Origin: an uncultured Croceitalea sp.
GTDB taxonomy: Bacteria > Bacteroidota > Bacteroidia > Flavobacteriales > Flavobacteriaceae
Direction of reading: 5' to 3'
DNA: 64,000 nucleotides
Assembly: GCA_947494805.1 (NCBI GenBank)
Contig: CANLWK010000001.1
Span: 1 to 64,000 of the forward strand
Shown here: in pieces, positions 25,994 through 35,069 of the stretch
How the letters are laid out: each line of letters starts with the position of its first letter
How positions within the stretch are numbered: position 1 is the stretch's first letter
Translations under genes and position numbers: made by a program
Notes under the pieces: model-generated
What the model was told of the DNA's origin: nothing
The model's database searches: none
The model's input: only the letters and a program-made list of their open reading frames with translations

Positions 25994-26695
25994 ATGATAA
26001 ATAAGAAAGTTGCCAATGTAGTTGAAGGGGTTTCTGGGGTGAAAGACGGAATGACATTTATGTTGGGCGGATTTGGTCTTTGTGGAATTCCTGAGAACGC
26101 CATTGCTGAGCTGGTACGATTGGGCATTAAAGACATTACCTGTATTTCGAATAACGCTGGCGTCGATGATTTCGGATTGGGGCTGCTCTTGCAAAAACAC
26201 CAGATAAAGAAAATGATATCCTCTTACGTGGGCGAGAACGATGAGTTTGAACGTCAAATGTTAAGTGGCGAACTAGAGGTTGAATTGACACCCCAAGGCA
26301 CCCTAGCCGAAAAGTGTAGGGCGGCCCAAGCGGGTTTTCCAGCATTTTACACCCCTGCAGGGTATGGAACAGAGGTGGCAGAAGGAAAAGAGACTCGAGA
26401 GTTTGATGGTAAGATGTATGTATTGGAACCAGCTTACAAAGCGGACTATGCTTTTGTAAAGGCTTGGAAAGGCGATGAGGCAGGAAACCTTATCTTCAAG
26501 GGCACTGCCAGGAACTTTAACCCCTGTATGTGTGGAGCTGCTGCGATTACCGTGGCTGAGGTTGAAGAATTGCACCCGGTTGGAAGCCTGGATCCCAATG
26601 AAATTCATATTCCGGGTATTTTTGTACAACGAATTTTTCAAGGCGCTGTTTACGAGAAGCGAATTGAGCAACGTACTGTGCAAAGTCGTAATTAG
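25994..26695 (+). CDS. scoA: 3-oxoacid CoA-transferase subunit A
   Basis: A 233-residue alpha subunit of succinyl-CoA:3-ketoacid CoA-transferase, which moves CoA between succinate and acetoacetate in ketone-body and fatty-acid use. Typical family segments: [28 protein letters not shown] and [16 protein letters not shown]. It starts 9 bp after the penicillin-binding protein stop. Its partner scoB follows after 96 bp which carry an inserted palindromic element. Both subunits are needed for activity, and the catalytic Glu lies in the B subunit. Confidence 0.93.
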   Translation: MINKKVANVVEGVSGVKDGMTFMLGGFGLCGIPENAIAELVRLGIKDITCISNNAGVDDFGLGLLLQKHQIKKMISSYVGENDEFERQMLSGELEVELTPQGTLAEKCRAAQAGFPAFYTPAGYGTEVAEGKETREFDGKMYVLEPAYKADYAFVKAWKGDEAGNLIFKGTARNFNPCMCGAAAITVAEVEELHPVGSLDPNEIHIPGIFVQRIFQGAVYEKRIEQRTVQSRN

Positions 26696-26705
26696 TGTGG
26701 GTTTG

Positions 26706-26782
26706 TCATTCCTGCGAAGGCAGGAATCGACATATATGAAACAAAGGTTATAATTAAAGAGATTCTGCCTTCGCAGGAATGA
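26706..26782. repeat. MITE-like palindromic element within scoAB
   Basis: Terminal inverted repeats of 22-23 bp: left TCATTCCTGCGAAGGCAGGA then ATC (26706-26728), right GATTCTGCCTTCGCAGGAAT then GA (26761-26782), with one base missing on the right. Each end is itself a CCTGC/GCAGG hairpin. The 32-bp middle is AT-rich and not coding. Confidence 0.8.
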
Positions 26783-26791
26783 TAAAAAGAG

Positions 26792-27445
26792 ATGCTAGAT
26801 AAAAACGGAATCGCAAAGCGCATTGCAAGAGAAGTACAAGATGGTTACTATGTTAATCTGGGTATTGGTATTCCGACTTTGGTGGCAAATTTTGTTCGTG
26901 ACGATATCAGTGTTGAGTTTCAAAGTGAAAATGGCGTGCTGGGCATGGGACCATTTCCTTTTGAGGGCGAAGAAGATGCTGATATTATCAATGCGGGCAA
27001 ACAAACAATAACCACATTACCGGGAGCTTCTTTTTTTGATTCTGCCATGAGCTTTTCCATGATTCGTGGCAAACACGTTGACCTTACTATTTTAGGCGCT
27101 ATGGAAGTTGCTGAGAACGGAGATATCGCCAACTGGAAGATTCCGGGTAAAATGGTTAAGGGTATGGGCGGTGCCATGGATTTGGTAGCATCGGCAGAGA
27201 ATATCATTGTTGCAATGATGCATACCAATCGTGCTGGGCAATCAAAACTACTGAAACAATGTACGTTACCGTTAACGGGGGTAGGTTGTGTCAAAAAAAT
27301 TGTAACCAATCTGGCTGTTTTAGAAGTTACCCCACAAGGATTCAAGTTGTTGGAGCGTGCACCGAACGTTTCTGTAGATGATATTGAGAAAGCTACAGAA
27401 GGCAGTTTAGTGGTCGAAGGCGATGTTCCAGAGATGGTACTTTAA
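26792..27445 (+). CDS. scoB: 3-oxoacid CoA-transferase subunit B
   Basis: A 217-residue beta subunit of succinyl-CoA:3-ketoacid CoA-transferase. It holds the catalytic Glu, which forms the CoA thioester, in the segment QSENGVLGMGPFP near residue 50. Other conserved stretches are GYYVNLGIGIPTLVANF, GGAMDLVASAENIIV and NLAVLEVTPQGF. Length is normal. It is encoded behind scoA with the palindromic element between them, only 9 bp before the ATG. The transcript of that element could fold and alter scoB expression. Confidence 0.93.
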   Translation: MLDKNGIAKRIAREVQDGYYVNLGIGIPTLVANFVRDDISVEFQSENGVLGMGPFPFEGEEDADIINAGKQTITTLPGASFFDSAMSFSMIRGKHVDLTILGAMEVAENGDIANWKIPGKMVKGMGGAMDLVASAENIIVAMMHTNRAGQSKLLKQCTLPLTGVGCVKKIVTNLAVLEVTPQGFKLLERAPNVSVDDIEKATEGSLVVEGDVPEMVL

Positions 27446-27593
27446 AAGTGTTTTTTTGAAGCTGAACTACATTTTTTTTCAAATCACAACACTAAAAACT
27501 GGCTACACAACAAAAAGTTTACCGACCAGGTTTTTTTTTCGATATTTACGAGTAAGTAAAGTATTCCAAATTAACCCTACTAAATCGTAAACG

Positions 27594-27701
27594 ATGACTA
27601 CTGAATTTAACCATGAATCTGTTGATCAAGAGATACAGGTTTACCGCAATGATTTTTACAGCGGTGTCATGAGATTGGTTCAAAAACTATTTATGTTGTA
27701 A
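27594..27701 (+). CDS. Possible 35-residue small protein
   Basis: A 36-codon frame (ATG 27594, TAA 27699-27701) encodes MTTEFNHESVDQEIQVYRND followed by a 15-residue tail with FYSGVMRLVQKLFML. It is followed 26 bp later by a clear terminator. The gap it lies in is otherwise gene-free. The C-terminal part could be an amphipathic helix. No family is recognised. The terminator supports a short transcript here, which could instead be a small RNA. Confidence 0.5.
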   Translation: MTTEFNHESVDQEIQVYRNDFYSGVMRLVQKLFML

Positions 27702-27727
27702 AACCAAACAGCTCAACAAAAAGCACC

Positions 27728-27760
27728 AAAGGTCCGATGATATCGAGACCTTTTTTTATT
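27728..27760 (+). terminator. Terminator after the 35-residue frame
   Basis: AAAGGTC and GACCTTT pair (27728-27734 and 27747-27753), with CGA/TCG continuing the stem inside, followed by a T-rich tract TTTTTATTTTT. Confidence 0.75.
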
Positions 27761-27780
27761 TTTAGTACTTATTGTGCGAT

Positions 27781-28311
27781 ATGGCCATTGAATTCAAGAG
27801 ATGTGAGCTTGAAGATTTAGAAGTACTTGCTAAAATTTCAAGAAAGACATTTGCAAAAGCATTTGAAGCCGACAACCATCCAGATGATTTCAAGGTATAT
27901 TTAGACAAGGCTTTTTCAAGGGCAAAACTCAAAGATGAGTTACTGCACCAACATACAGTATTTTATTTTGTGTTGCACAAAGGGAGAACCATAGGGTATT
28001 TTAAGGTGAATGAATTCGATGCCCAATCAGAATTTCAAGAAAGTGAGGGCTTGGAATTGGAGCGCATTTACGTAATTTCAGAATCTCAGGGGAAAGGCTT
28101 TGGCCTGCAAATCGTAGATGAAGTCTTTCAGATTGCTATTGAGAAAGCCAAACGGTATGTTTGGCTGGGCGTTTGGCAACAAAACCCTGGTGCTGTGCGA
28201 TTTTATGAAGCGTATGGTTTTGTAAAAACAGGAACCCATCCCTATTACATTGGAAAGGACAAACAAACAGATTGGATAATGCGAAAGAACATACCATATG
28301 AAAACACATGA
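27781..28311 (+). CDS. GNAT family N-acetyltransferase
   Basis: A 176-residue acetyltransferase. Motif A with the acetyl-CoA pyrophosphate loop is ERIYVISESQGKGFG (Q-G-K-G-F-G) near residue 103. Motif B follows as VWLGVWQQNPGAVRFYEAYG, and the end is DWIMRKNI. It resembles spermidine/RimI-like GNAT enzymes; the acceptor is unknown. A TTG at 27772 is in frame, but the ATG at 27781 is preferred. The serine hydrolase gene begins 14 nt inside its 3' end. Confidence 0.88.
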   Translation: MAIEFKRCELEDLEVLAKISRKTFAKAFEADNHPDDFKVYLDKAFSRAKLKDELLHQHTVFYFVLHKGRTIGYFKVNEFDAQSEFQESEGLELERIYVISESQGKGFGLQIVDEVFQIAIEKAKRYVWLGVWQQNPGAVRFYEAYGFVKTGTHPYYIGKDKQTDWIMRKNIPYENT

Positions 28312-29452
28312 TTTATTTTTTTTGATAGGATGCTTGCTGCTACAGACCATTTCAGCCCAAGACTACTATTTTCCTGAACGGAATGCCACATGGGAGACCA
28401 AAGTTCCAAAATCATTGAATTTAGATGCATCGGCCTTACAAAAGGCTGTTGATTTTGCCGAAGCGAACGAATATTCGGGTTCTCGAGATTTGCGAATTGC
28501 GATTTTAAAAGGTTTTGAGCGTGAACCTTTTCACGAAGTATTGGGACCGACCAAAAAACGGGGAGGCCCGGCTGGGATGATTTTAAAGAATGGCTACGTC
28601 GTAGCTTCATGGGGCGATACCAAAAGAGTGGATATGACGTTTAGCGTAACCAAAAGCTTTTTGTCGACAGTTGCGGGACTGGCTTTAGATCAAAAACTGA
28701 TTGCCACTACCAGCGATAAAGTAGGCACATATATTTGGGATGGAACTTTTGAAGGGGAACACAATTCAAAAATAACTTGGGAGCATCTTTTACAACAAAA
28801 CTCTGCTTGGTCAGGTGAATTATGGGGTGGCAGAGATTGGGCCGATAGGCCACCGCGTGAAGGTGGAATTGACGACTGGAGGTTTGAAACCCCCAAAGAA
28901 CCGGGTACGGTCATGGAGTATAATGACGTTCGGGTCAATGTTTTGGCCTATGCTTTGACACATGTTTGGCGTAAGCCTTTACCAATGGTGCTAAAAGAGA
29001 ACCTTATGGACAAGATTGGTGCCAGTACTACATGGCGTTGGCATGGGTATAAACACGCATGGACAGAGATTGATGGCATTAAAATGAAGTCCGTTACCGG
29101 TGGTGGACATTCTGGGGCGGGTATTTTTATTGCAGCAGAAGACATGGCTCGCTTCGGAATGCTCTTTTTAAACAATGGTTTGTGGCAAAACGAACGGATA
29201 TTGAGCGAGGGATGGATTCAAAAGGCGATAACCCCTTCAACACCGAACGTAAATTATGGCTATATGTGGTGGCTCAATAAAAAAGGTGAACGCCACTGGA
29301 AAAATCTGTCCGAGAATATCTATTATGCCGCCGGTTTTGGCGGAAACTTCATTGTCATTGATAAAGCGAACGACATGGTCGTGGTCACGCGATGGCTTGA
29401 ACCTGATAAAATAGGTGATCTTATGCGCTTGGTCAATGCCGCTAAATTATAG
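28298..29452 (+). CDS. Serine hydrolase, class C beta-lactamase-like
   Basis: A 384-residue exported protein (signal peptide cut near ISAQD) of the beta-lactamase/DD-peptidase-like superfamily. The S-x-x-K motif is TFSVTKSF (near residue 113). The Y-x-N equivalent is MEYNDVRVN. The C-terminal KTG-like position is in AAGFGGNFIVI. Most relatives are esterases or D-amino-acid peptidases rather than true lactamases, so the substrate is unknown. It overlaps the GNAT gene by 14 nt and so is probably co-translated with it, although the two activities have no evident link. Confidence 0.85.
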   Translation: MKTHDLFFLIGCLLLQTISAQDYYFPERNATWETKVPKSLNLDASALQKAVDFAEANEYSGSRDLRIAILKGFEREPFHEVLGPTKKRGGPAGMILKNGYVVASWGDTKRVDMTFSVTKSFLSTVAGLALDQKLIATTSDKVGTYIWDGTFEGEHNSKITWEHLLQQNSAWSGELWGGRDWADRPPREGGIDDWRFETPKEPGTVMEYNDVRVNVLAYALTHVWRKPLPMVLKENLMDKIGASTTWRWHGYKHAWTEIDGIKMKSVTGGGHSGAGIFIAAEDMARFGMLFLNNGLWQNERILSEGWIQKAITPSTPNVNYGYMWWLNKKGERHWKNLSENIYYAAGFGGNFIVIDKANDMVVVTRWLEPDKIGDLMRLVNAAKL

Positions 29453-29767
29453 TTTCAATAGTTTATCCATGAATAATATGTCGCCTTCAGCCTGTAATTT
29501 TTGGGCAATGGCATTCTCAAAACTTACATGAATGAGCAAGGCAATGGCTTTGGCATTTGATTTAGTTAAACTATTGGTGCGATAGACCACATCTCTAATG
29601 GTCGAGAAGCTTACACTGCTGCGTAGTGCAATGTTTGCCATATCGTTTTTTGAGGTAGTTCTCCTTAGCGTGGTGGACAATCGCTCTGAAATCGGCTTGC
29701 CGTAATCATCTTTGCTGAACATGGTTTCCCTACTGATGGTAAGACTGTATTTATTCGTTGAATGCAT
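29447..29767 (-). CDS. Small protein with helix-turn-helix-like region, divergent from the XRE regulator
   Basis: A 106-residue protein of unknown family. The middle part (about 44-85, DMANIALRSSVSFSTIRDVV and TNSLTKSNAKAIALLI) resembles a DNA-binding helix-turn-helix of the XRE type. There is no signal peptide or membrane helix. It is convergent with the serine hydrolase (6-nt overlap) and divergent from the XRE/S24-like gene at 29911. Three TGCATATA motifs lie in the shared intergenic region, one overlapping its own start codon. A paired regulator role is inferred from this. Confidence 0.6.
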   Translation of the reverse strand: MHSTNKYSLTISRETMFSKDDYGKPISERLSTTLRRTTSKNDMANIALRSSVSFSTIRDVVYRTNSLTKSNAKAIALLIHVSFENAIAQKLQAEGDILFMDKLLKL

Positions 29768-29885
29768 ATATGGTGGTGTTTATGTATTTAAATACTGTTT
29801 GGTATTACAATTCTATTCCTATATTTGTTTGTAATCCAATTACAGAAATATGTTTATTAAATGCATATAACTATAAATATATGCA
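29763..29885. promoter_or_regulatory. Operator-like TGCATATA repeats between divergent regulators
   Basis: TGCATATA occurs at 29763-29770 (overlapping the minus-strand start codon) and at 29862-29869, with the inverted form TATATGCA at 29878-29885. The last two form an 8-bp inverted repeat with an 8-bp spacer. A second inverted pair is ATTACAA and TTGTAAT near 29805-29835. Confidence 0.5.
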
Positions 29886-29910
29886 AAAATATTACACATA
29901 AAACGATATT

Positions 29911-30624
29911 TTGCAAATCATAAAGCAACTTCGAAAATCAAAAGCGGTAAATCAATCTGATTTGGCCGCAGCTATTGGTGTTAGTCTGCGCACTGTACAG
30001 CTTTATGAAAAGAAAGATGCAAATATTCCTATTAAGAATTTAACTAAGATTGCCGAGTACTTTGGTCTGACTATCGGTGAGCTCTACATGCAAGAGGTAA
30101 ACGAAGAAGAAAGCACTTATGCCAAAACCAAGGTTTTCAGTGCTTTTGGGAATGTTTGTTATCCGCTTGCAAATGGAAAATATCTCGTCATGGCTCCCGT
30201 TTTGTTCGAAGGTTTACAGCAGCAATATTTGAAAGAATATCCAAATCAAGAACTGAAGGAAAGCTTAGTGAAGGCTGGTTTTATCGTGGACTATTTTGAT
30301 GAGGGCGGTTACATGGCCTTTGAAATTATCGGCAATGCCATGAACAATGGCAGTATTGAGAGTATTCCTAATGGTACAATCGTTTTAGGAAAAATGGTTG
30401 CCATTAATGATTCACCATTTTCAGAAATAAGCGATGCATTGTTGAACAAACCGGTAATTGTTGTTTTTGAATCTAGAATTATCTGTAAACGACTTACGGG
30501 CTATAATACAGATAAAGAAATGATGGTATTCGATAATTTAAACGATTCGCCAGAATACCAGGGTTTTGAAATGCCTTTCTCCGAGGCTTTAGAAGTTTAT
30601 GAGGTCATCAAAAAACAACTGTAA
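29911..30624 (+). CDS. XRE/S24-like transcriptional regulator with dead protease domain
   Basis: A 237-residue regulator. An XRE helix-turn-helix (about 4-56, KAVNQSDLAAAIGVSLRTVQ) is followed by a LexA/CI-like S24 domain (about 75-235). In active S24 proteins the Ser lies in G-D-S-M, but here the position reads G-N-A-M (Ala near 143), so self-cleavage is not expected. A start at TTG 29911 is used because no ATG fits. The gene is divergent from the HTH-like 29447 gene, with operator-like repeats between them. Its inducing signal is unknown. Confidence 0.8.
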   Translation: MQIIKQLRKSKAVNQSDLAAAIGVSLRTVQLYEKKDANIPIKNLTKIAEYFGLTIGELYMQEVNEEESTYAKTKVFSAFGNVCYPLANGKYLVMAPVLFEGLQQQYLKEYPNQELKESLVKAGFIVDYFDEGGYMAFEIIGNAMNNGSIESIPNGTIVLGKMVAINDSPFSEISDALLNKPVIVVFESRIICKRLTGYNTDKEMMVFDNLNDSPEYQGFEMPFSEALEVYEVIKKQL

Positions 30625-30627
30625 GCA

Positions 30628-31773
30628 CTAAATCTGATTAAGAATCTCAGCTGCTTTATTGAGCGTTTCTTCCGTTTTGGCAAAGCAGAAGCGAAGCTGT
30701 AGATTATCTTCATTATTGAGATTGAATACTGAAATAGGTATGCTGGCTATCTTATATTCTTTGATTAGACGTTCAACAAAGGCAATATCGGGTTCATCGG
30801 TTATAGCGCTATAACCAAGTACCTGAAAGTATGTGCCAGCGCAAGGCTTTACATGAAAGCGGGAGGGGTGTATTGCTTTTAAAAAATAATCACGCTTTTG
30901 TTCGTAAAAATCATTAAGTCCCAAATAGTTTTCTGGATGCCGTAAATAGTCAGAGATTGCCTTTTGCATCGGGTGGTTCACACAAAAAACGTTGTACTGA
31001 TGCACCTTTTGAAATTCACGCATCAGCACTTTGGGTCCTACACAGTAACCAAGCTTCCAACCGGTCACGTGAAAGGTTTTACCAAAGGATGAGCAGATTA
31101 GACTGCGAGATGCCAGGTCGTCAAACTTGGCAGCACTTTGGTGGTGTTGCCCGTCAAAAATAATATGCTCATAAACCTCATCACTCAGTAAAAGAATATC
31201 GGTATTTTTTAAATGGGCCTGCAACTGCAACATATCGGCTTCAGAAAGAATGGTGCCTGACGGATTATGGGGTGTATTGATAATGACCATTTTTGTGCTT
31301 TCAGACAGCGCTTCAGTGAACGCATTCCAATCTATTTTAAAATCTTCCGTTTGCAACTGAATAGGAACCACTTTGCCACCAAACAATTCAATAGTGGGCT
31401 CATAACAATCGTAAGCCGGCTTAAAAACAATGACTTCATCATCAGGCTGAATAAAAGCTGCAATTGCGGTAAAAATGGCTTGGGTGGCGCCAGCGGTAAT
31501 GGTGATTTCTGATTCGGGATGATAGACACGGCCGTATAACGATGCTATTTTTTCAGCGATAGCTTCCCTAAGAGAGTAGACCCCTTCCATGGGGGCATAT
31601 TGATTATGACCTGAACGGGTTGCTTCTTGGACAAGAGTTGTTAATTTGGGGTCAGTTTCAAAATTAGGAAACCCTTGTGAGAGGTTGACTGCGCTATGGA
31701 CTTGGGCCAGCTTACCTATGGTAGTAAAGATGGTTGTGCCCACTTCTGGCAGTTTTGAATCAATGTTTTTCAT
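30628..31773 (-). CDS. Methionine aminotransferase (YbdL/MtnE type, PLP-dependent)
   Basis: A 381-residue class I/II aminotransferase of fold type I. The PLP Lys is in SSFGKTFHVTGWKLGY near residue 233. The cofactor Asp/Tyr region is LLLSDEVYEHIIF. N-terminal GVLNLSQGFPN-type opening reads HSAVNLSQGFPNFETDP. Family placement is with methionine/kynurenine aminotransferases. It transaminates methionine or aromatic amino acids in the cytoplasm, perhaps in methionine salvage. It is downstream of a Vsr-like gene on the same strand and overlaps it by 14 nt. Confidence 0.88.
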   Translation of the reverse strand: MKNIDSKLPEVGTTIFTTIGKLAQVHSAVNLSQGFPNFETDPKLTTLVQEATRSGHNQYAPMEGVYSLREAIAEKIASLYGRVYHPESEITITAGATQAIFTAIAAFIQPDDEVIVFKPAYDCYEPTIELFGGKVVPIQLQTEDFKIDWNAFTEALSESTKMVIINTPHNPSGTILSEADMLQLQAHLKNTDILLLSDEVYEHIIFDGQHHQSAAKFDDLASRSLICSSFGKTFHVTGWKLGYCVGPKVLMREFQKVHQYNVFCVNHPMQKAISDYLRHPENYLGLNDFYEQKRDYFLKAIHPSRFHVKPCAGTYFQVLGYSAITDEPDIAFVERLIKEYKIASIPISVFNLNNEDNLQLRFCFAKTEETLNKAAEILNQI

Positions 31774-32236
31774 ACGCGTTTAAATGGGTCAGTACTTTTT
31801 GTAAGCAGTCATCTAAGTTTTTGTGCACTTGTTTTTCCCAGAAACGAAAGACGACATAATTTAACTTTTCCAGCGCTGAGTTCACTTCATGGTCACGTTG
31901 CATATTCCGCTCGATTTTGGGAATCCAGAATTCGCGGTTGGTCTTTATTTTAGTTTTTCGCTCTTGCCAGTTGTAGCCATGCCAAAATTCCCCATCAATG
32001 AAAATTGCTGTTTTATATTTTTTGAGCAAGATGTCAGGTTTACCAATAAGCTTTTTATAATCGATGCGGTATCGGTATCCTGCTGCCCATAGCGCTTTGC
32101 GAAAGGCCAATTCAGGTTTGGTGTTCTTGCCTCTGATCTTGCTCATGATTTTAGAACGCTGAGGCGTGGTATAAAAACCCGACTCTTCATTGAATCTGGG
32201 GACTACAATACGTTCTTTTGAATAATCTGCTGGCAT
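31760..32236 (-). CDS. Very short patch repair (Vsr)-like endonuclease, zinc site lost
   Basis: A 158-residue protein clearly of the Vsr family (KIMSKIRGKNTKPELAFRKA, GYRYRIDYKKLIGKPDILLK, AIFIDGEFWHGYNWQ). In E. coli Vsr the FTHGCFWHHHHC segment supplies zinc ligands and catalytic Thr/His. Here it reads FIDGEFWHGY, and the protein has a single Cys near its end. The Asp of KPD (near 68) is kept. No dcm-type cytosine methylase is in the window. It may still be a nuclease in another role, or a degenerate copy. Confidence 0.85.
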   Translation of the reverse strand: MPADYSKERIVVPRFNEESGFYTTPQRSKIMSKIRGKNTKPELAFRKALWAAGYRYRIDYKKLIGKPDILLKKYKTAIFIDGEFWHGYNWQERKTKIKTNREFWIPKIERNMQRDHEVNSALEKLNYVVFRFWEKQVHKNLDDCLQKVLTHLNAYEKH

Positions 32237-32250
32237 ATGTTTAAGATACT

Positions 32251-32290
32251 AAAAAACCCAAACTCCGTATTTGGAATTTGGGTTTTACTA
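32251..32290 (-). terminator. Terminator of the sdh operon
   Basis: AAAACCCAAA (32253-32262) pairs with TTTGGGTTTT (32277-32286). Read on the minus strand, it is followed by a TTTT run, as expected just after the sdhB stop at 32308. Confidence 0.7.
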
Positions 32291-32307
32291 TTTTGGTTGT
32301 ATACAAA

Positions 32308-33054
32308 CTATCCTTTCACACTGGCCGCTAAGTACTCACGGTTCATACGTGCTATGTTTTCCAAAGAAATTCCTTTTGGGCATTCAATTTCACACGCGCC
32401 TGTATTGGTACAGTTGCCAAAACCTTCTAAGTCCATTTGGCGAACCATGTTCAAGACACGGTCTGCCGCTTCCACTTGGCCTTGTGGTAATAAGGCAAAT
32501 TGTGAAACCTTGGCCGAGGTGAACAACATAGCACTGGCATTTTTACATGCAGCTACACAGGCACCACAACCGATGCAGGTTGCCGCATTAAAAGACGCAT
32601 CGGCAGCATCTTTTTCAATGGGGATGGCATTTGCATCTACAGGGCGACCTGAGGTGTTTACCGAAATGTAACCCCCAGCTTGTTGAATACGGTCAAAAGC
32701 GGTTCTATCAACGATTAAATCTTTGATTACCGGAAACGCCTTTGCTCTCCATGGTTCAATGACAATGGAGTCACCGTCATTGAAACTGCGCATATGCAAT
32801 TGACAAACAGTAATTCTAGAATCGGGCCCATGTGGACGGCCATTGATCATCAATGAGCAAGTACCACAAATTCCTTCACGGCAATCGTGGTCAAATTCTA
32901 CAGGTTCCTCTCCTTTTGAAATTAACTCTTCGTTTAAGACATCGAGCATTTCTAAAAAAGACATATCGCTTTCAACACCCTCAAGCGTGTATTCGACCAT
33001 GCTTCCTTTAGCTTCTGCGTTCTTCTGTCTCCAAATCTTTAAATAAATCTTCAT
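32308..33054 (-). CDS. sdhB: Succinate dehydrogenase/fumarate reductase iron-sulfur subunit
   Basis: A 248-residue subunit carrying the electron path from FAD to quinone. The plant-ferredoxin-like 2Fe-2S domain has CREGICGTC and a fourth Cys in ITVCQLH. The C-terminal ferredoxin-like domain has [11 protein letters not shown] and the [11 protein letters not shown] segment. Cys spacing is normal for type-B complexes. It follows sdhA by 9 bp in the sdhCAB operon and ends at a terminator. SufBCD is the likely source of its clusters. Confidence 0.97.
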   Translation of the reverse strand: MKIYLKIWRQKNAEAKGSMVEYTLEGVESDMSFLEMLDVLNEELISKGEEPVEFDHDCREGICGTCSLMINGRPHGPDSRITVCQLHMRSFNDGDSIVIEPWRAKAFPVIKDLIVDRTAFDRIQQAGGYISVNTSGRPVDANAIPIEKDAADASFNAATCIGCGACVAACKNASAMLFTSAKVSQFALLPQGQVEAADRVLNMVRQMDLEGFGNCTNTGACEIECPKGISLENIARMNREYLAASVKG

Positions 33055-33063
33055 AGCAATCTG

Positions 33064-35067
33064 TTATTTATAAGAACGTGTCTTTACTTCAATATTTTCA
33101 TAAACCAACTCTTCTTTGTGAAGTTTGGCTTTACTGGGATCACCTTTGTACTCCCATGCAGAAACATAGGTGTAATTTTTATCGTCACGTAAGGCTTCAC
33201 CTTCAGGGGTCTGGTATTCCTCTCTAAAATGTCCACCACATGATTCGTTCCTATCAAAAGCATCCATGGCAAAAAGTTCGCCCAGCTCTAAGAAATCGGC
33301 AACGCGACCTGCTTTTTCCAACTCTTGGTTTTTAGCATTGGGTTCACCGGTTACCTTCACATTTGCCCAAAAATCTTCTCGCAACGCGGCGATTTCGGCC
33401 ATTGCTTCATTCAGCTCTTTAGCGTTTCGGGCCATACCACATTTGTTCCACATAATTTTACCCAGTTTCTTGTGGTAATAATCAACAGAATGTTTTCCGC
33501 TTGCTGACATCAATTTTTCAATGCGCTCACGTACATTTTTTTCAGCTTCATCAAACTCAGGGGTTTCAGTGGAAATGGGTCCTGTTCTAATATCATCAGA
33601 AAGGTAATCACCGATAGTGTATGGCAATACAAAATAACCGTCTGCCAGACCTTGCATAAGTGCCGAAGCCCCCAAACGGTTGGCGCCGTGGTCACTAAAA
33701 TTCGCTTCACCAGCGGCGTAACAACCAGGAATTGTGGTCATCAAATTATAATCAACCCAAAGACCACCCATGGTATAGTGCACCGCTGGGTAAATCATCA
33801 TCGGAGTTTTGTAGGGGTTCTGATCCACGATTTTCTCGTACATCTGAAACAGGTTGCCGTATTTGGCCTCTACAACCTCTTCGCCCAATTTTCGTACCGT
33901 GGTGTCATCAGGGTTTTTCATTCCAGAGGTCAATGCCTTCTCACGTCCATATCGCATGATCGCTGCATCAAAATCCAAATAAACAGCTTCGCCAGTTTTA
34001 TTGACACCATAACCGGCATCACAACGTTCTTTAGCAGCACGCGAAGCTACGTCACGTGGTACTAGGTTTCCAAAAGCAGGATATCTTCGTTCTAGATAAT
34101 AGTCTCTATCTTCTTCAACGAGCTCGGTAGGCTTAAGTTTGCCCTCACGAATTGCCTGCGCATCTTCTATTTTTTTAGGCACCCAAATACGGCCATCGTT
34201 ACGCAATGATTCTGACATCAGCGTCAATTTTGACTGATGATCTCCCGAAACCGGAATACAAGTGGGGTGAATCTGTGTAAAACATGGGTTGGCAAAGAAA
34301 GCACCTCTTTTATGCGCTTTCCAGGCAGCCATTACATTGGCTCCCATACAATATGTAGATAAGAAGAACAGGTTTCCATAGCCTCCCGTTGCCAGTACCA
34401 CGGCATGGGCAGAATGCCTTTCGATTTCTCCTGTAACCAAATTTCTTGCGATGATACCTCTAGCTTTTCCATCGACCAAAACCAGGTCTAGCATCTCATG
34501 GCGGGTGTATGATTTGATCTTACCACGTTGTATTTGACGGTTCATGGCGGCATAAGCTCCTAAGAGCAGTTGCTGACCTGTTTGTCCTTTGGCATAAAAT
34601 GTTCTTGACACCAAAACGCCACCGAAAGAACGGTTATCCAACAATCCGCCATATTCCCTGGCGAACGGCACACCCTGAGCAACGCATTGGTCAATGATGT
34701 TGGTCGACACTTCAGCCAATCGGTGCACATTTGCTTCACGTGAACGGTAGTCACCCCCTTTTACGGTGTCGTAAAACAATCGGTAGACACTATCGCCATC
34801 GCCTTGATAGTTTTTGGCAGCATTTACACCACCTTGCGCTGCAATCGAATGCGCACGGCGAGGGGAATCTTGGTAGCAAAATGTTTTGACGTTGTATCCT
34901 AGTTCAGCCAAAGTTGCAGCTGCCGAACCACCAGCTAGACCCGTTCCTACAACGATAACATCGATGTTTCGTTTGTTGGCCGGATTGACCAAGTCAATTT
35001 CGTTTTTATGTTTGGTCCATTTGTCGGCCAATGGCCCAGATGGAATTTTAGAATCCAATATGCCCAT
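33064..35067 (-). CDS. sdhA: Succinate dehydrogenase/fumarate reductase flavoprotein subunit
   Basis: A 667-residue flavoprotein that oxidises succinate to fumarate. The N-terminal FAD-binding motif is [20 protein letters not shown]. The covalent flavin His is in [17 protein letters not shown] near residue 70. The active-site region is [14 protein letters not shown], followed later by the capping-domain segment [12 protein letters not shown]. Length matches the longer type-B form. It is encoded between sdhC (3 bp) and sdhB (9 bp). Covalent flavinylation usually needs SdhE, which is not in the window. Confidence 0.97.
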   Translation of the reverse strand: MGILDSKIPSGPLADKWTKHKNEIDLVNPANKRNIDVIVVGTGLAGGSAAATLAELGYNVKTFCYQDSPRRAHSIAAQGGVNAAKNYQGDGDSVYRLFYDTVKGGDYRSREANVHRLAEVSTNIIDQCVAQGVPFAREYGGLLDNRSFGGVLVSRTFYAKGQTGQQLLLGAYAAMNRQIQRGKIKSYTRHEMLDLVLVDGKARGIIARNLVTGEIERHSAHAVVLATGGYGNLFFLSTYCMGANVMAAWKAHKRGAFFANPCFTQIHPTCIPVSGDHQSKLTLMSESLRNDGRIWVPKKIEDAQAIREGKLKPTELVEEDRDYYLERRYPAFGNLVPRDVASRAAKERCDAGYGVNKTGEAVYLDFDAAIMRYGREKALTSGMKNPDDTTVRKLGEEVVEAKYGNLFQMYEKIVDQNPYKTPMMIYPAVHYTMGGLWVDYNLMTTIPGCYAAGEANFSDHGANRLGASALMQGLADGYFVLPYTIGDYLSDDIRTGPISTETPEFDEAEKNVRERIEKLMSASGKHSVDYYHKKLGKIMWNKCGMARNAKELNEAMAEIAALREDFWANVKVTGEPNAKNQELEKAGRVADFLELGELFAMDAFDRNESCGGHFREEYQTPEGEALRDDKNYTYVSAWEYKGDPSKAKLHKEELVYENIEVKTRSYK

Positions 35068-35069
35068 AA

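Noticed and set aside
25987-26004. Short ATG frame before scoA
   Set aside because: It has only five codons and overlaps the scoA start; no sign of function.
29447-30624. Prophage remnant at the regulator pair
   Set aside because: Only two regulator-like genes, with no integrase, structural or lysis genes and normal neighbours on both sides.
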